Of a DNA stretch of 64,000 nt, positions 34,617-44,954 are shown piece by piece. Location: contig NZ_QICS01000002.1 in assembly GCF_003201285.1 (NCBI RefSeq), positions 613,316 through 677,315 on the forward strand. The letters run 5' to 3'. The position numbers and the translations under genes were made by a program. Source of the stretch: Lachnotalea glycerini. GTDB taxonomy: Bacteria; Bacillota; Clostridia; Lachnospirales; Lachnospiraceae. Under the pieces are notes generated by a model. It ran no database searches. It was given only the letters and a program-made list of their open reading frames with translations, and was not told the DNA's origin. The stretch's first letter is position 1. Every line of letters starts with the position of its first letter.

Positions 34617-36086
34617 ATGTGGGGAAAAAACAAAAAGACATGTTCAGAAATGGAATGTATCATGGAGTACGTTGAAAGCTCACTAAAGGGAGAAAAAATC
34701 GAGTGCCCTCAAAGTATGCATCCTTTGCACAGTAAGGTAATAGAACAGTTTCGAAAATTATTAAGCAATGAAAAGAGAATGTCTGCTGCTGCCAAAGAAG
34801 TATTAGATGTAGCTAGTTCAATTAGCTCTTATGACGTTGAGATGACACATATATCAAAAGGACTGACAAATTTTGCAGGTGAAATGGCAGGTTTAAGTGA
34901 ATCTAATTTGGCAATCGTGGAAGAGACAAATGCAACTATGAATCAGGTAACTGACAGCATTGAAGCTACCTCTGTCACCTTGGAAAGACTGGCAAAGGAA
35001 TCAGAAGTATTTGCAGAAAAAAATAATAATAGCGTAGTCTTACTTCAAGAGGTGAATGATTTAAAGGGAAATTTAATTGATGATACCAATACAATGAATG
35101 TAAAAATTGAACAATTAGTAGAATTGACAACAGAAGTAGGGAAAATAGTTGCAAGTGTACAAGAAATAGCAAATCAGACAAATCTTTTGGCATTAAATGC
35201 AGCCATAGAAGCGGCAAGAGCAGGTGAGCATGGAAAAGGTTTTTCAGTTGTAGCAAGTGAAGTTAGAAATCTGGCAGATGATACAAAAAGAAATTTGGAT
35301 GGAATGCGAAAGTTTGTGGATAAAATATATTCTGCGGCAAATGACGGTAAAGCAAGTATGACAAGAGCAATTGAATCAACGAACTTAATGAGTCATAAAA
35401 TAGACAGGGTATCGAATACGGTAGAGGACAATGTTAATATGCTGCATACCCTTGTTTCTAGTGTTGAATCAATCAATGATTCAATGCGTGAAGTGAAAAC
35501 AGCGGCCGAGGAGATTAACAAGGCAATGGAAGCCTCAAGTATCGATGCTCAGCATTTAAGCGAAATGACACAAAATATTCATCATGATGCAATTCTTAGC
35601 GTAGATTATGCAAAAAACATATCGAAAATTGATGATCGATTGTCAGTCGTGGTTAATAATCTATATGAGGGACTTAAGGATGGTAAGCATGCACTTACAA
35701 ATGAGCAATTATCGGAGGTCATAAAAAAAGCAGAACAGTCCCATAAAGATTGGATGAAAAAAATAAATACCATTGTTGAAAATATGGAACTGTTACCCTT
35801 GCAGACAAATTCGCATAAATGTGCTTTTGGTCATTTTTACCATGCAATTGACATAACACATCCAAGATTAATTAAGGAGTGGAAAGAAATAGATGTATTA
35901 CATGATTCCTTTCATAGAAAAGGAGATGACATTATTAAGTATGTGAAAGAAAATAATCGAATTAAGGCAAAGGAACTTTATTTGCAGACTGAAAAAATAT
36001 CAGAGGAAATGATTATTAAATTAGAAGAGGTTTTGAGTATTATTACTTCTATGAGTGAACAGGGAGTAAAAATATTTGAATCATAA
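34617..36086 (+). CDS. Soluble chemoreceptor with C-terminal CZB zinc domain
   Basis: 489-residue methyl-accepting chemotaxis protein without membrane helices. The signalling tip is present as [27 protein letters not shown], flanked by long heptad-rich helices. The C-terminus has a CZB domain: [11 protein letters not shown], then THPRLIKEW and LHDSFHR, giving the His/Cys zinc ligands that sense oxidants or zinc in other bacteria. The ATG at 34617 has AAGGAG upstream; the longer frame would run into the preceding gene. As the last gene of the redox group it suggests redox- or zinc-dependent taxis. Confidence 0.92.
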   Translation: MWGKNKKTCSEMECIMEYVESSLKGEKIECPQSMHPLHSKVIEQFRKLLSNEKRMSAAAKEVLDVASSISSYDVEMTHISKGLTNFAGEMAGLSESNLAIVEETNATMNQVTDSIEATSVTLERLAKESEVFAEKNNNSVVLLQEVNDLKGNLIDDTNTMNVKIEQLVELTTEVGKIVASVQEIANQTNLLALNAAIEAARAGEHGKGFSVVASEVRNLADDTKRNLDGMRKFVDKIYSAANDGKASMTRAIESTNLMSHKIDRVSNTVEDNVNMLHTLVSSVESINDSMREVKTAAEEINKAMEASSIDAQHLSEMTQNIHHDAILSVDYAKNISKIDDRLSVVVNNLYEGLKDGKHALTNEQLSEVIKKAEQSHKDWMKKINTIVENMELLPLQTNSHKCAFGHFYHAIDITHPRLIKEWKEIDVLHDSFHRKGDDIIKYVKENNRIKAKELYLQTEKISEEMIIKLEEVLSIITSMSEQGVKIFES

Positions 36087-36207
36087 TGAAATGTGTTATC
36101 TCAGTTTAAAGAAGAGGTGCCTCTAAGCCAAAAGATACGACCACAATGGGACAAAAAGATCTTGGAAGAACTTTAATTGAGATCGATTTATCAATAGGAG
36201 AATGAGT

Positions 36208-36279
36208 ATGGTCAAGCATAGAAAAGACAAATTATTTTGCAACTCCAATGTTTATGATAACGGCGGTGATATAAAATGA
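36208..36279 (+). CDS. Possible 23-residue leader ORF before methyltransferase
   Basis: MVKHRKDKLFCNSNVYDNGG followed by DIK, with AGGAG 7 bases before the ATG. Its stop codon overlaps the methyltransferase start as ATGA, the usual form of translational coupling. Not recognised. It could be a leader peptide or a remnant of a lost gene. Confidence 0.35.
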   Translation: MVKHRKDKLFCNSNVYDNGGDIK

Positions 36280-37028
36280 CCAAAATAAGAAACAAAGCTA
36301 ATATACAGGAGGAAACAGTAGCAAAGGAATTTATCAAAGAGTATTGGGAAGAACGAAGTAGCGGTTTTACCATTTTAAGAAAGGCAGAACTCAACAGCAA
36401 TAAATATATACGATGGAAAGAAGAAATAAAGAAAAAACTACCAATTGCCGGATTAAATATTCTAGACGTAGGCTGCGGTTGTGGATTCTTTTCTATTTTG
36501 CTGGCTGAATTAGGACATCAGGTGACTGGTATTGATATTACGCAATCTATGATAGAACAGGGAAAGCTAATGCTTCATGGAGCATCTGAAAAGATAAATC
36601 TATTAACTATGGACGCAGAAAAGCTGACTTTTGACAAGGAGAGTTTTGATGTGGTAATTGCCAGAAATGTGACATGGAATCTGACAAATCCCAAGGAAGC
36701 ATATAAGCAATGGTTAAGTGTGTTGAAGTCAGGAGGAATTTTACTAAACTACGATGCAGAGTATGCGAAGGATCATCACAAACAACAAATTAATTGTGCC
36801 AAACATGCTCATAATCAGCTTTCCAAGGAGGAACTGGATAAATGTCATCATATCTATCATATGCTTCCAATCAGTGCTCAAATCAGACCTGAGTGGGATA
36901 TTCAAATATTAGAAGAACTTGGTTACAAAAGCATTGAAATTGATAAAGGCGTAGGAGAACGAATATATTTGGAACAGGATGAATTTTACATACCAACACC
37001 AATGTTTGGAATTAAGGCAGTTAAATAA
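36276..37028 (+). CDS. Class I SAM-dependent methyltransferase
   Basis: 250-residue cytosolic methyltransferase. SAM-binding motif I is ILDVGCGCGFFSILLAELG, followed by VTGIDITQSMIEQ and FDVVIARNVTWNLTNP. The substrate cannot be assigned. The WNLTNP signature occurs in small-molecule methyltransferases near metal or cofactor genes. It lies 23 bases before a second methyltransferase gene, so the two are probably cotranscribed. Confidence 0.85.
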   Translation: MTKIRNKANIQEETVAKEFIKEYWEERSSGFTILRKAELNSNKYIRWKEEIKKKLPIAGLNILDVGCGCGFFSILLAELGHQVTGIDITQSMIEQGKLMLHGASEKINLLTMDAEKLTFDKESFDVVIARNVTWNLTNPKEAYKQWLSVLKSGGILLNYDAEYAKDHHKQQINCAKHAHNQLSKEELDKCHHIYHMLPISAQIRPEWDIQILEELGYKSIEIDKGVGERIYLEQDEFYIPTPMFGIKAVK

Positions 37029-37051
37029 AATGATAGTAGAAAGGAGTTAAG

Positions 37052-37624
37052 ATGACTCATAAGTTTGATGTAAATAATAAGAATAAATTAGATAATCCGA
37101 AAAGAAGAGAAATGCTTCCAATTGAAAAAATATTTAAAATCATCGGTTTAAGGCAAGGAGAGCATATAGCGGATGTAGGCTGTGGCATTGGATTTTTTTC
37201 AATTCCTGCAGGCAAAGCAATAGGAGAAAATGGAGTCGTTTACGCATTGGATGTGGAACCTTCTATGATTGAAGAAACAGAACATAGAATCAAGGAAAGT
37301 GGTTTGAACAATGTTAAAACTGCTGTTACACAAGAATATGATTTAAAGATTAAGGAGGATACAGTATCACTTGCTCTTATTTGTACCGTGCTGCATGAAG
37401 TAGAGGATAAGATTAGATTTATAACGGAAACAGACCGAATATTAAAAGATAATGGCAGGATTGCAATTATTGAATGGATTAAAAGAGAGACGGATTGGGG
37501 TCCTCCTGTTAATCACAGAGTAGGCAGCGATGAATTGCAGAAATTGCTTGAAGAATGCAAATTCAAAGATATAACGGTGAAAGAATTAAATGAATATTTT
37601 TATGTCATAATGGCAGAGAAATAA
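37052..37624 (+). CDS. Class I SAM-dependent methyltransferase (UbiE-like fold)
   Basis: 190-residue methyltransferase with IADVGCGIGFFSIPAG (motif I), VYALDVEPSMIEE and LICTVLHEVEDK. Short, with no extra domain. AAAGGAG precedes the ATG. The substrate is unknown. It shares little with its neighbour beyond the fold, so the pair is not a recent duplication. A strong terminator follows. Confidence 0.85.
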   Translation: MTHKFDVNNKNKLDNPKRREMLPIEKIFKIIGLRQGEHIADVGCGIGFFSIPAGKAIGENGVVYALDVEPSMIEETEHRIKESGLNNVKTAVTQEYDLKIKEDTVSLALICTVLHEVEDKIRFITETDRILKDNGRIAIIEWIKRETDWGPPVNHRVGSDELQKLLEECKFKDITVKELNEYFYVIMAEK

Positions 37625-37645
37625 AAGAATAGGGAATAAGAATAG

Positions 37646-37698
37646 AAATAGAATTTTACAGGGTGCTTACTTTTTCAGCACCCTGTAAAATTCTATTT
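37646..37698. terminator. Perfect 22-bp terminator between convergent genes
   Basis: The 5' arm 37646-37667 (starting AAATAGAATTTTACAGGG) pairs without mismatch with 37677-37698. Flanking A and T runs make it bidirectional, serving the methyltransferase and the permease from the other strand. Confidence 0.93.
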
Positions 37699-37739
37699 CA
37701 TCACCATTTTTATCTACTGCGAAATGCACTAAAAATGCC

Positions 37740-39098
37740 TTAGAGCTGACAGTTTTTTTGATTCGTAAATTTAGAGTAGGAATATCCGAGGCTACAAATT
37801 AAGGAGCAAAGGATGATAAAGCAAATTACATAAAAAGGATTGGATATAATGCCACCGCATAAAATAATAGAAGAGCCTGCTAATGCTAAAATGGGACATA
37901 TAATTCCCTTAAAGAAGCTGTCAATTATTTTTTGCTTTTTCATGCGAATCACCTTGATATATAAAATAGTATAACAACAATAACTAAATACAATTGCGAT
38001 TTCACTGACATCTCCACCGTGTAAGATTCCAGTTTTTTGAGTAATATAGTGAATCAACATCCAAATAAGAGTAACTACATAGGAAATCCATACAGAAGGA
38101 ATTGAAACCTCATATTTTGGATGAAGTTTTGATATTTTATCTGAATGCGGAATCATATTTTTACTCGCCAAGGTTTGTGGAAGTCGAATATTACCAAGGG
38201 ATACACCGTTAATTACTCCAACAATTGCAATGATAATAAATATCATAAGAATACTGGAGCCATTTTTACCAAAAAGAAGTGTTCCTACCATGTTAATGCC
38301 TGCATTACCGGTTGACATAATAAATTCAGCACCAAGCATTTGGTTTAATCCTAAAAAATACAATAAATAAACAGACAGAACAACAATAGGTCCGATGATA
38401 AGTGCTAAGGACATATTTCGTTTGGGGTTCTTTACTTCATTTGTTATGCTGGTAGCAATAATCCAACCATCAAAAGAGTAGGCGATTGGTGCCAGCGCGG
38501 TGAGCCATTTAAAGCCTACTGTGGTTTTGGTTATTACAGTAACGTCAGAAGGAATAATCGGTATACTGCCTTTCCAAAAAAATCCTACTGACGCAATCAG
38601 CAACAAAGGAATTAATTTAATAATGGTTGACATATTCTGAATGTGTCCTCCCATTTTATAAGAAAAGGTATTAATTGCATAAATAAATGTAAATATTATA
38701 AAACCAATTATTATTTGAGCCTCTAAAGTTTCGTCTACGTGAAATAATGATAAAAGATAAATTGCGGCCACCCACGATATAACGGCATTAATTGTTGGAT
38801 AATATACAAGTGTTTGAAACCAACCAAAAGCATTAGCTGCCTCGGTTGAGATGAATTCCTCATAATATCCGATCACACCTCCGTCTTTTTTGGAGCGGAT
38901 TGACAATTCTGTAATGGTTAAGCTTCCGAATATAATACTAAGTGCACCAATGCAAAACACCAGAACACCCAATAATACATTACCACCTGTATAAAGCAGT
39001 ACATCATCGCTTTTAAAAAAAATACCTGAACCAATTACAATTCCAATAATCATTGTAGTGGCGGTAAATAGTCCATAATGCTCTTTTGTGTTTTCCAA
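37740..39098 (-). CDS. APC-superfamily amino acid permease
   Basis: 452-residue membrane protein with about 12 hydrophobic helices. The N-terminal TMIIGIVIGSGIFFKSDDVL matches the substrate-binding helix of APC permeases in the LAT/serine-threonine exchanger subgroup. APIAYSFDGWIIATSITNEVKNPKRN is another family motif. Substrate unknown. It is transcribed leftward, with a second APC permease gene just upstream on the same strand but a 110-base gap, so separate promoters are likely. Confidence 0.88.
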   Translation of the reverse strand: MENTKEHYGLFTATTMIIGIVIGSGIFFKSDDVLLYTGGNVLLGVLVFCIGALSIIFGSLTITELSIRSKKDGGVIGYYEEFISTEAANAFGWFQTLVYYPTINAVISWVAAIYLLSLFHVDETLEAQIIIGFIIFTFIYAINTFSYKMGGHIQNMSTIIKLIPLLLIASVGFFWKGSIPIIPSDVTVITKTTVGFKWLTALAPIAYSFDGWIIATSITNEVKNPKRNMSLALIIGPIVVLSVYLLYFLGLNQMLGAEFIMSTGNAGINMVGTLLFGKNGSSILMIFIIIAIVGVINGVSLGNIRLPQTLASKNMIPHSDKISKLHPKYEVSIPSVWISYVVTLIWMLIHYITQKTGILHGGDVSEIAIVFSYCCYTILYIKVIRMKKQKIIDSFFKGIICPILALAGSSIILCGGIISNPFYVICFIILCSLICSLGYSYSKFTNQKNCQL

Positions 39099-39209
39099 GT
39101 TATTAAATTCCTCCTAATAGTATACAATATAGTTTCATTCATAAAGATATATTATAGTAAGAAATTGTCTATTTGTAAAGCTTTTGATTAAAAAATATCA
39201 ATAATAAAA

Positions 39210-40646
39210 TCAATTTTTATCTGAATTTTTATGTTTTGATTTATGAAATTCGTCAGAAAATTCAGTGATAAAAGAACCATTGCTAGGTAGTTTTGATGTC
39301 TTAACAAGAAGCTTATGAAGCTTTCGCGCATTAAAAAATTTAATAATGAAATAGCTTGCACTGTAAAATAAAACGAGTAAAAGACCGGCAAAAAATCCAG
39401 CAGTTTGGCCTTCTGCAAATGGCATACTAAACATTGCAACCAACAGACCAATTAGTGTAAAGAAAGAGCTGTAAGGGAATCCACACATATGACAATTTCC
39501 TTTTGGCTTACCATTCTTTCTACGATAACGAATGTGCGTAAACATTAGTACGATGTAAGTAAATAGAAGTGCAAAACCGCCGGAGCTAATAAGAAACAAA
39601 TAGACACGCGGAAAAAGAAGACCTACAAACAAGGAGCACAACATACTAAAACCAGAAAATAAAATACCACGATAGGGAACGTCAGTTTTATCTTTTAAAA
39701 ATTTAGGACCAAGTCCATCTTCGACCAAAGATCGAAGCATTCTTCCAAGGCCAAACATGGCGGCCAGCATGGTTGATAAAATCGCACTAATCAATATGAT
39801 ATTCATAGCAGTACCAGCCCAATTAAGGTTATAGCGGTTCAAAGCACTGACAAGAGGACTTACATTGTCATTTAAGGTAACGGTTGGAACAAGAAAGAGC
39901 AAAACAGTGATACACAAAATATAGAGCGTAATCAAAGAAAATACAGTAGCATGAATCGCTTTTGGTATCGTTTTTTGTTTGTCCTTAGCTTCCGTGGCAG
40001 CCAATCCGATAATTTCAAAGCCGGCATAAGTAAATAGTACAATTAACATGCTGCCTGCTAAATTTTTAATACCACCCTTTAAAAAAGGCTCAGAACGAAA
40101 TAAGCTGCTTTTAACTGCTGGGATACCAGGAATGAATCCGACAATAAGAAGTAAACCCAATATAATAAATGCAGCAATTGCAAAAATCTTAATAGCAGCA
40201 AGCATTCCCTCAAGACGGCTTAATTGTCTGGCTCCCAAGAGATTTAACAGGGTTACTACAACAATAATAAAAGCTCCTAAAAGTGATAATGAAACTGTAG
40301 GGTACCATTCTCTTACCAGCAAGGAAACCGCAGTTGCTTCGCTTGACATGGCAATCACCATTCCGGTCCAATAAACCCAGCCTACAACATAGCCAGTTCC
40401 CTCGCTGATGTATTGTGAAGCAAAGGTGCGAAAAGAACCGGCAGCCTGTGTAGAGACTGTCATCTCAGAGAGAGCAAATAAAATAAAGTAAACTAATATA
40501 CCACATACAATATAAGACAGAATAATACTGGGACCAGTAGATTGTATTGCAACGGATGAGCCCAAGAAGAAAGAGCCTCCAATTACAGTTCCAAGAGCCA
40601 TCATAGTTAAATGGCCGGCTGTCAGTCCTTTTTTTTCATCTTCCAT
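39210..40646 (-). CDS. APC-superfamily amino acid permease (GABA/aromatic type)
   Basis: 478-residue membrane transporter with 12 helices. Start ATG at 40646 is chosen because AAAGGGG precedes it and LTAGHLTMMALGTVIGGSFFLGSS is the usual first helix; the longer reading has an unrelated N-terminus. A later motif, FTYAGFEIIGLAATEAKDKQKTIPKA, is typical of the AAT family. Its substrate is unknown. It is divergent from nagA. Confidence 0.88.
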   Translation of the reverse strand: MEDEKKGLTAGHLTMMALGTVIGGSFFLGSSVAIQSTGPSIILSYIVCGILVYFILFALSEMTVSTQAAGSFRTFASQYISEGTGYVVGWVYWTGMVIAMSSEATAVSLLVREWYPTVSLSLLGAFIIVVVTLLNLLGARQLSRLEGMLAAIKIFAIAAFIILGLLLIVGFIPGIPAVKSSLFRSEPFLKGGIKNLAGSMLIVLFTYAGFEIIGLAATEAKDKQKTIPKAIHATVFSLITLYILCITVLLFLVPTVTLNDNVSPLVSALNRYNLNWAGTAMNIILISAILSTMLAAMFGLGRMLRSLVEDGLGPKFLKDKTDVPYRGILFSGFSMLCSLFVGLLFPRVYLFLISSGGFALLFTYIVLMFTHIRYRRKNGKPKGNCHMCGFPYSSFFTLIGLLVAMFSMPFAEGQTAGFFAGLLLVLFYSASYFIIKFFNARKLHKLLVKTSKLPSNGSFITEFSDEFHKSKHKNSDKN

Positions 40647-40819
40647 TAAATCAAACCCCTTTGAATTTTTATTAGTAGTATTATTAAAAAAGCAAACAAT
40701 ATACATAATATGATATTTTCCATACAAAGTAATCGGATTTTCCATTTTTAAACGAGTGCTTGTGTTACAATATATAAAACAATAAAATAGGTAAAAGGTG
40801 TAAGAGGAAGGAAACGCAT

Positions 40820-41950
40820 ATGCTTCTAAAAAATGGATATGTATTTATTAATGGAGAATTTACAAAAACCGATGTATTATGTACCAATGGACTAATAGCA
40901 AAGCTTGGGACTAATCTAAAAGGAGATAAAGCAATTGATTGTGCTGGCTGCTATGTGATTCCCGGTCTGGTTGAAATTCATAGTCACGGCTGTGTTGGAG
41001 AAGATTTTTCCACCTCAGATGTTAATGGAATTAGTAAAATGTGTCACTATTATGCGCAAAATGGAATTACAAGTGTACTTGCCACAACTATGACGCAGAG
41101 TAAAGAGCTTAGCAGGCAGGCAGCTAAAAACATCAGACAATGCTGCGGACTAGATAATCATAGAGCTAAAATACTCGGAATTCATATGGAAGGTCCCTTT
41201 CTTGGAAAAGACAAAAAGGGTGCACATGATGAGAAATATTTGATGAAAATTGATCAAGAATTTTTTGACGAGTTAGATGAATTAAGTGGAAATAACATAA
41301 AGCTTGTCAGTATAGATCCTTGCCTTGAGGGAGCGATTGACTTTGTGAAAGAATACAAAAGCGATAAAATAATATCCATAGCCCATACCAATGCAACATA
41401 TGATATCGCAACTGAAGCAATGCAGGCCGGAGCCAGACACATCACACACCTTTTTAATGCGATGAATCCACTGCATCACAGAGAACCGGGAGTGATAGGA
41501 GCTGCACTAGAGCAGCCCTGTTTTACAGAGATAATCTGTGACGGAATTCACTTGCATCCTGCTATTATTCGATTTCTGTTTCAAAGTATTCCACAAAAGG
41601 TAGTATTGATCTCGGATTCAATGATGGCTGCAGGTCTTAATGACGGTATTTACCAACTGGGAGGACTTTTGGTTACGGTGCAACATAAAAAGGCTGCATT
41701 ATCAGATGGAACGATTGCAGGTTCAGCAATTAATTTGTATCAAACCATGATATTAGCCATTCAATTTGGAGTAAAGCCGGAAGCTGCCATATTAAGTGCA
41801 ACGTATTTACCGGCCAAATCCATTCGTAAAGAAAAGCAGATCGGATGCATAGAGGTCGGACGAAAAGCAGATATTTTAGTGCTAAATAAAGACTACAGTA
41901 TCAAAACTGTCCTGATTGGTGGTGACCAAGAGGAGAAAAATAAGCTTTAA
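40820..41950 (+). CDS. nagA: N-acetylglucosamine-6-phosphate deacetylase
   Basis: 376-residue amidohydrolase that removes acetate from GlcNAc-6-phosphate. The HSHG metal motif (VEIHSHGCVGEDF), HMEGPFLGKDKKGAH with the conserved Glu, ISIAHTNATYD, RHITHLFNAMNPLHHREPG and the catalytic Asp in LISDSMMAAGL are all present. Two genes away is nagB, which takes the product further. The AraC-type regulator gene ends 4 bases after it on the other strand. Confidence 0.95.
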   Translation: MLLKNGYVFINGEFTKTDVLCTNGLIAKLGTNLKGDKAIDCAGCYVIPGLVEIHSHGCVGEDFSTSDVNGISKMCHYYAQNGITSVLATTMTQSKELSRQAAKNIRQCCGLDNHRAKILGIHMEGPFLGKDKKGAHDEKYLMKIDQEFFDELDELSGNNIKLVSIDPCLEGAIDFVKEYKSDKIISIAHTNATYDIATEAMQAGARHITHLFNAMNPLHHREPGVIGAALEQPCFTEIICDGIHLHPAIIRFLFQSIPQKVVLISDSMMAAGLNDGIYQLGGLLVTVQHKKAALSDGTIAGSAINLYQTMILAIQFGVKPEAAILSATYLPAKSIRKEKQIGCIEVGRKADILVLNKDYSIKTVLIGGDQEEKNKL

Positions 41951-41953
41951 TTA

Positions 41954-42850
41954 TTAATAACCATTTTTCCGGTAATCTCTTGGCGACATATGATTGATCT
42001 TTTTGAACACACGATTAAATTGTGAAAAGCTGGTAAATCCACAGGAAACTGCAATATCTGTAATCTTGTGGTTCGTTGTGATTAACAAATGCTGGGCATG
42101 TTTAATTCGAGTCATTTGAATGTAATTAGAAACCGTAAAATTTGTAATTTTTTTGAATTGATGTGATAAATAGTAAGGACTTAGGTAAAATCGAGCAGCC
42201 AGAAAGTCTAAGCTGAGAGCTTCATCAAAATGACTGTGAATATAAGAACTTACTTCATACATTTTCAGCGCAGTCGGTGTTTGATTCTCGTCTGTATTAC
42301 TATAAATACTTTGATCTTTAAATCTCAAAATTGTATTTAAAAAATCAACGAATTTTGTATGAATAATTAGTTCATTGAGCTCAGATTGTTTATAATCATC
42401 TTGCTTTGAATATAGAAATATTTCATTGAGTTTTTTGTAGAGAAGCTCTTTTTGCTCTTGTGAAAAGCGATAGATTGGAACCTCATCAAAAAATGGTTTC
42501 AATAAGCTGGAATACCCATTTGGCAAACCAAACAAATCAGCGGGTAACATAAAATTGATAACAAGTCTTTTACTGGACTGACCTTCATTATAAATAGATT
42601 TATGAAGGCAATACGGAGGAAGTAACACCATATCGCCCATTTTCAAATGAAAAGAATTACCTTCAATTAAATGATTTGCCTCTGGAGCAAGAAGAATTAA
42701 TATTTCATAAAATTGATGAAAATGTTGAAATTCCATATTAATAGCGGCATTTCTTTCATCATAATCAAAATAATAAAACAGGTTGTTGTTGAGATCATTA
42801 ATGATAATACTATGTTTGGGTTCGTATAAAAGAGAGTCATTAATTAGCAT
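41954..42850 (-). CDS. AraC-family regulator with N-terminal cupin
   Basis: 298-residue regulator. The N-terminal half is a cupin-like sensor (MEFQHFHQFYEILIL, GDMVLLPPYCLHKS). The C-terminal 100 residues form the AraC double helix-turn-helix ending HKITDIAVSCGFTSFSQFNRVFKKINHMSPRDYR. The ATG at 42850 is preferred over an upstream ATG because MLINDSLLYEP begins the conserved part. It sits between nagA and nagB, divergent from nagB, so it likely responds to an amino sugar and controls the nag genes. Confidence 0.88.
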   Translation of the reverse strand: MLINDSLLYEPKHSIIINDLNNNLFYYFDYDERNAAINMEFQHFHQFYEILILLAPEANHLIEGNSFHLKMGDMVLLPPYCLHKSIYNEGQSSKRLVINFMLPADLFGLPNGYSSLLKPFFDEVPIYRFSQEQKELLYKKLNEIFLYSKQDDYKQSELNELIIHTKFVDFLNTILRFKDQSIYSNTDENQTPTALKMYEVSSYIHSHFDEALSLDFLAARFYLSPYYLSHQFKKITNFTVSNYIQMTRIKHAQHLLITTNHKITDIAVSCGFTSFSQFNRVFKKINHMSPRDYRKNGY

Positions 42851-43122
42851 AAAAAGAAATCCTTTCGATGAAATGTTGCGTATGTTGTTGATTTTATAAT
42901 ACATTGTAATACTTGTTAGCAATATATGCAACAATATTGCAACAAAATAACAAAAATTATGTAGTTTATGATAAATCTTTTTTGTATAATAAATTAAATA
43001 CTTATAAAGATAAGGATTGTAATAAGGTTATAGATATCAATTAGACTTCACAAGAAAAGTTATAGTCTATTTAACCTTTATTTTCTTAAACAAAGGATTA
43101 AATGTGTTAGGAGAGCATAACA
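42851..43122. promoter_or_regulatory. Divergent araC / nagB promoter with GCAACA repeats
   Basis: Direct repeats TGCAACAAT and TTGCAACAA lie at 42927-42945, 10-11 bases apart, and TGTTGC in the opposite orientation occurs at 42874-42879. TATAAT at 42985-42990 is a likely -10 for nagB. These repeats are plausible AraC-type binding sites. Confidence 0.45.
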
Positions 43123-43869
43123 ATGAGAATAATAAAAGCAAAAGACTATTTAGATATGAGCAGGAAAGCAGCAAATATTATTTCAGCTCAAATTATTATG
43201 AAACCGGATTGCGTGCTGGGACTTGCAACCGGCTCCTCTGTGATCGGAATCTATGAAAAGTTATCAAAATGGTATGTGAAGGGGGATTTGGATTTTTCAA
43301 AAATAACCTCGGTGAATCTGGATGAATATAAAGGGATTTCAAAAGAAAATAAACAAAGCTATTACTATTTTATGAATGAGAAGTTGTTTTCTAAGGTGAA
43401 TATGAATCCGAATCAGACCTTTTTACCGGATGGTATGGAATCCGACAGCGATAAGGTCTGCAAGGCTTATGATAAAATAATAGAAAAATGTCAGGGAATA
43501 GATTTACAGCTACTTGGTTTAGGACACAATGGTCATATTGGTTTTAACGAACCCAATGAAGTGTTTGAAGCGATTACACATTGCGTTGATTTGACAGATT
43601 CTACAATCAATGCAAACAAGCGTTTTTTTAACAATATTGATGAGGTACCAAAGCAAGCGTATACAATGGGAATTAAAACTATAATGCAGGCAAATGAAAT
43701 TGTTGTGGTAGTGAGTGGAGCAGACAAGGCAGTCATCTTACAACAGGCTTTTTTTGGACCAATTACACCTAAGGTTCAGGCTTCAATTTTGCAGCTTCAT
43801 AAAAATGTCATAGTGGTTGCAGATGAGGCAGCTTTATCTTTGATAGAAAGTCATTCGAATAAGATGTGA
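43123..43869 (+). CDS. nagB: Glucosamine-6-phosphate deaminase
   Basis: 248-residue isomerase/deaminase converting glucosamine-6-phosphate to fructose-6-phosphate and ammonia. Motifs GLATGSSVIGIYEKL, VNLDEYKG, and LGHNGHIGFNEP are complete. GGAGAG precedes the ATG. With nagA it links acetylated amino sugars to glycolysis. A ROK kinase gene follows. Confidence 0.95.
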   Translation: MRIIKAKDYLDMSRKAANIISAQIIMKPDCVLGLATGSSVIGIYEKLSKWYVKGDLDFSKITSVNLDEYKGISKENKQSYYYFMNEKLFSKVNMNPNQTFLPDGMESDSDKVCKAYDKIIEKCQGIDLQLLGLGHNGHIGFNEPNEVFEAITHCVDLTDSTINANKRFFNNIDEVPKQAYTMGIKTIMQANEIVVVVSGADKAVILQQAFFGPITPKVQASILQLHKNVIVVADEAALSLIESHSNKM

Positions 43870-43925
43870 GATCAGGTCTTTTACGGCCGCAGACAATTGA
43901 GATAGTGGCACGAATGGAGGATACT

Positions 43926-44903
43926 ATGAAAAAATATGCAATAGGAGTAGATATAGGTGGAACTAACATTGCAATTGGGTTGATTGATGACAACGATCAC
44001 TTAATTAGCATGGATTCCGTGGAAACACCCCAAGAAGGCACAGCCAGTGAGATAATTTACTGTGTAGTTTCGATGATTAATAAAATGTTATATGAAATGG
44101 AAGTTACAGAAGAAAGTATTGAATGCATAGGAGTTGGTGTGCCAGGAACGGTAAACAAAGAAAGTGGAAAAATTGAATTTGCAAACAACCTTGCTTTTCA
44201 TGATGAGGATTTAGTGGGAATGCTTAAAGAGCGCTATAACAAAATACCTATTGCCATGAATAATGATGCAAATGCTGCTGCATATGGTGAGTTTATTGCG
44301 GGTGCGGGAAAAGATGTAAATTCCTTAATTATGGTAACATTGGGGACTGGTATCGGCGGAGGTATTATTATTGACAGAAAACTTTATGAGGGAATGAATT
44401 ATGCCGCAGGTGAGCTTGGGCATATTGTAATTAATTGCGAAGGCATTGCATGTAACTGCGGCAGGAGAGGCTGCTTTGAAGCCTATGCTTCTGCAACTGC
44501 GTTAATTGAACAGACAAAGGCTGCGATGAAAAAGGATAAAGAGTCAATTCTGTGGGAGCTTTGTGATTATAATCTCGAAAAGGTAGAGGGAAAGACCTTA
44601 TTTGATTCTGTTCGATTATTAGATAAGACGGCAGAAAAGGTTATGAACCAATACATTTACTATTTATCTGTCGGTATTATTAACATTATTAATATCTTTC
44701 AACCCGATATGGTTTGTATCGGAGGAGGAATCAGTAAGGCCGGAGATTTAATTATTAGCAGATTGTTAAAAAGAGTTCAGGAAGAGGAATATGCGAGAGC
44801 CTCGAATAAACATTCACGGATTGTGATGGCACAGCTTGAAAATGATGCAGGAATTTTGGGGGCAGGTTTGCTTGTAAGACATGCTAATATGAAGTGTGAA
44901 TAA
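43926..44903 (+). CDS. ROK-family sugar kinase
   Basis: 325-residue kinase. Phosphate motif GVDIGGTNIAIGLIDD, catalytic NNDANAAAYGEF, TLGTGIGGGIIID, and the ROK zinc site GELGHIVINC with CNCGRRGCFEAYAS. The ATG at 43926 follows GGAGG; the longer frame starts just after nagB without a ribosome site. Annotations of this type often read glucokinase, but next to nagA/nagB an N-acetylhexosamine kinase is at least as likely. Confidence 0.9.
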   Translation: MKKYAIGVDIGGTNIAIGLIDDNDHLISMDSVETPQEGTASEIIYCVVSMINKMLYEMEVTEESIECIGVGVPGTVNKESGKIEFANNLAFHDEDLVGMLKERYNKIPIAMNNDANAAAYGEFIAGAGKDVNSLIMVTLGTGIGGGIIIDRKLYEGMNYAAGELGHIVINCEGIACNCGRRGCFEAYASATALIEQTKAAMKKDKESILWELCDYNLEKVEGKTLFDSVRLLDKTAEKVMNQYIYYLSVGIINIINIFQPDMVCIGGGISKAGDLIISRLLKRVQEEEYARASNKHSRIVMAQLENDAGILGAGLLVRHANMKCE

Positions 44904-44954
44904 AAGCATTAGTATGAATCGATCAATTCATACGTTTGAAAGGACGGGATTGTA

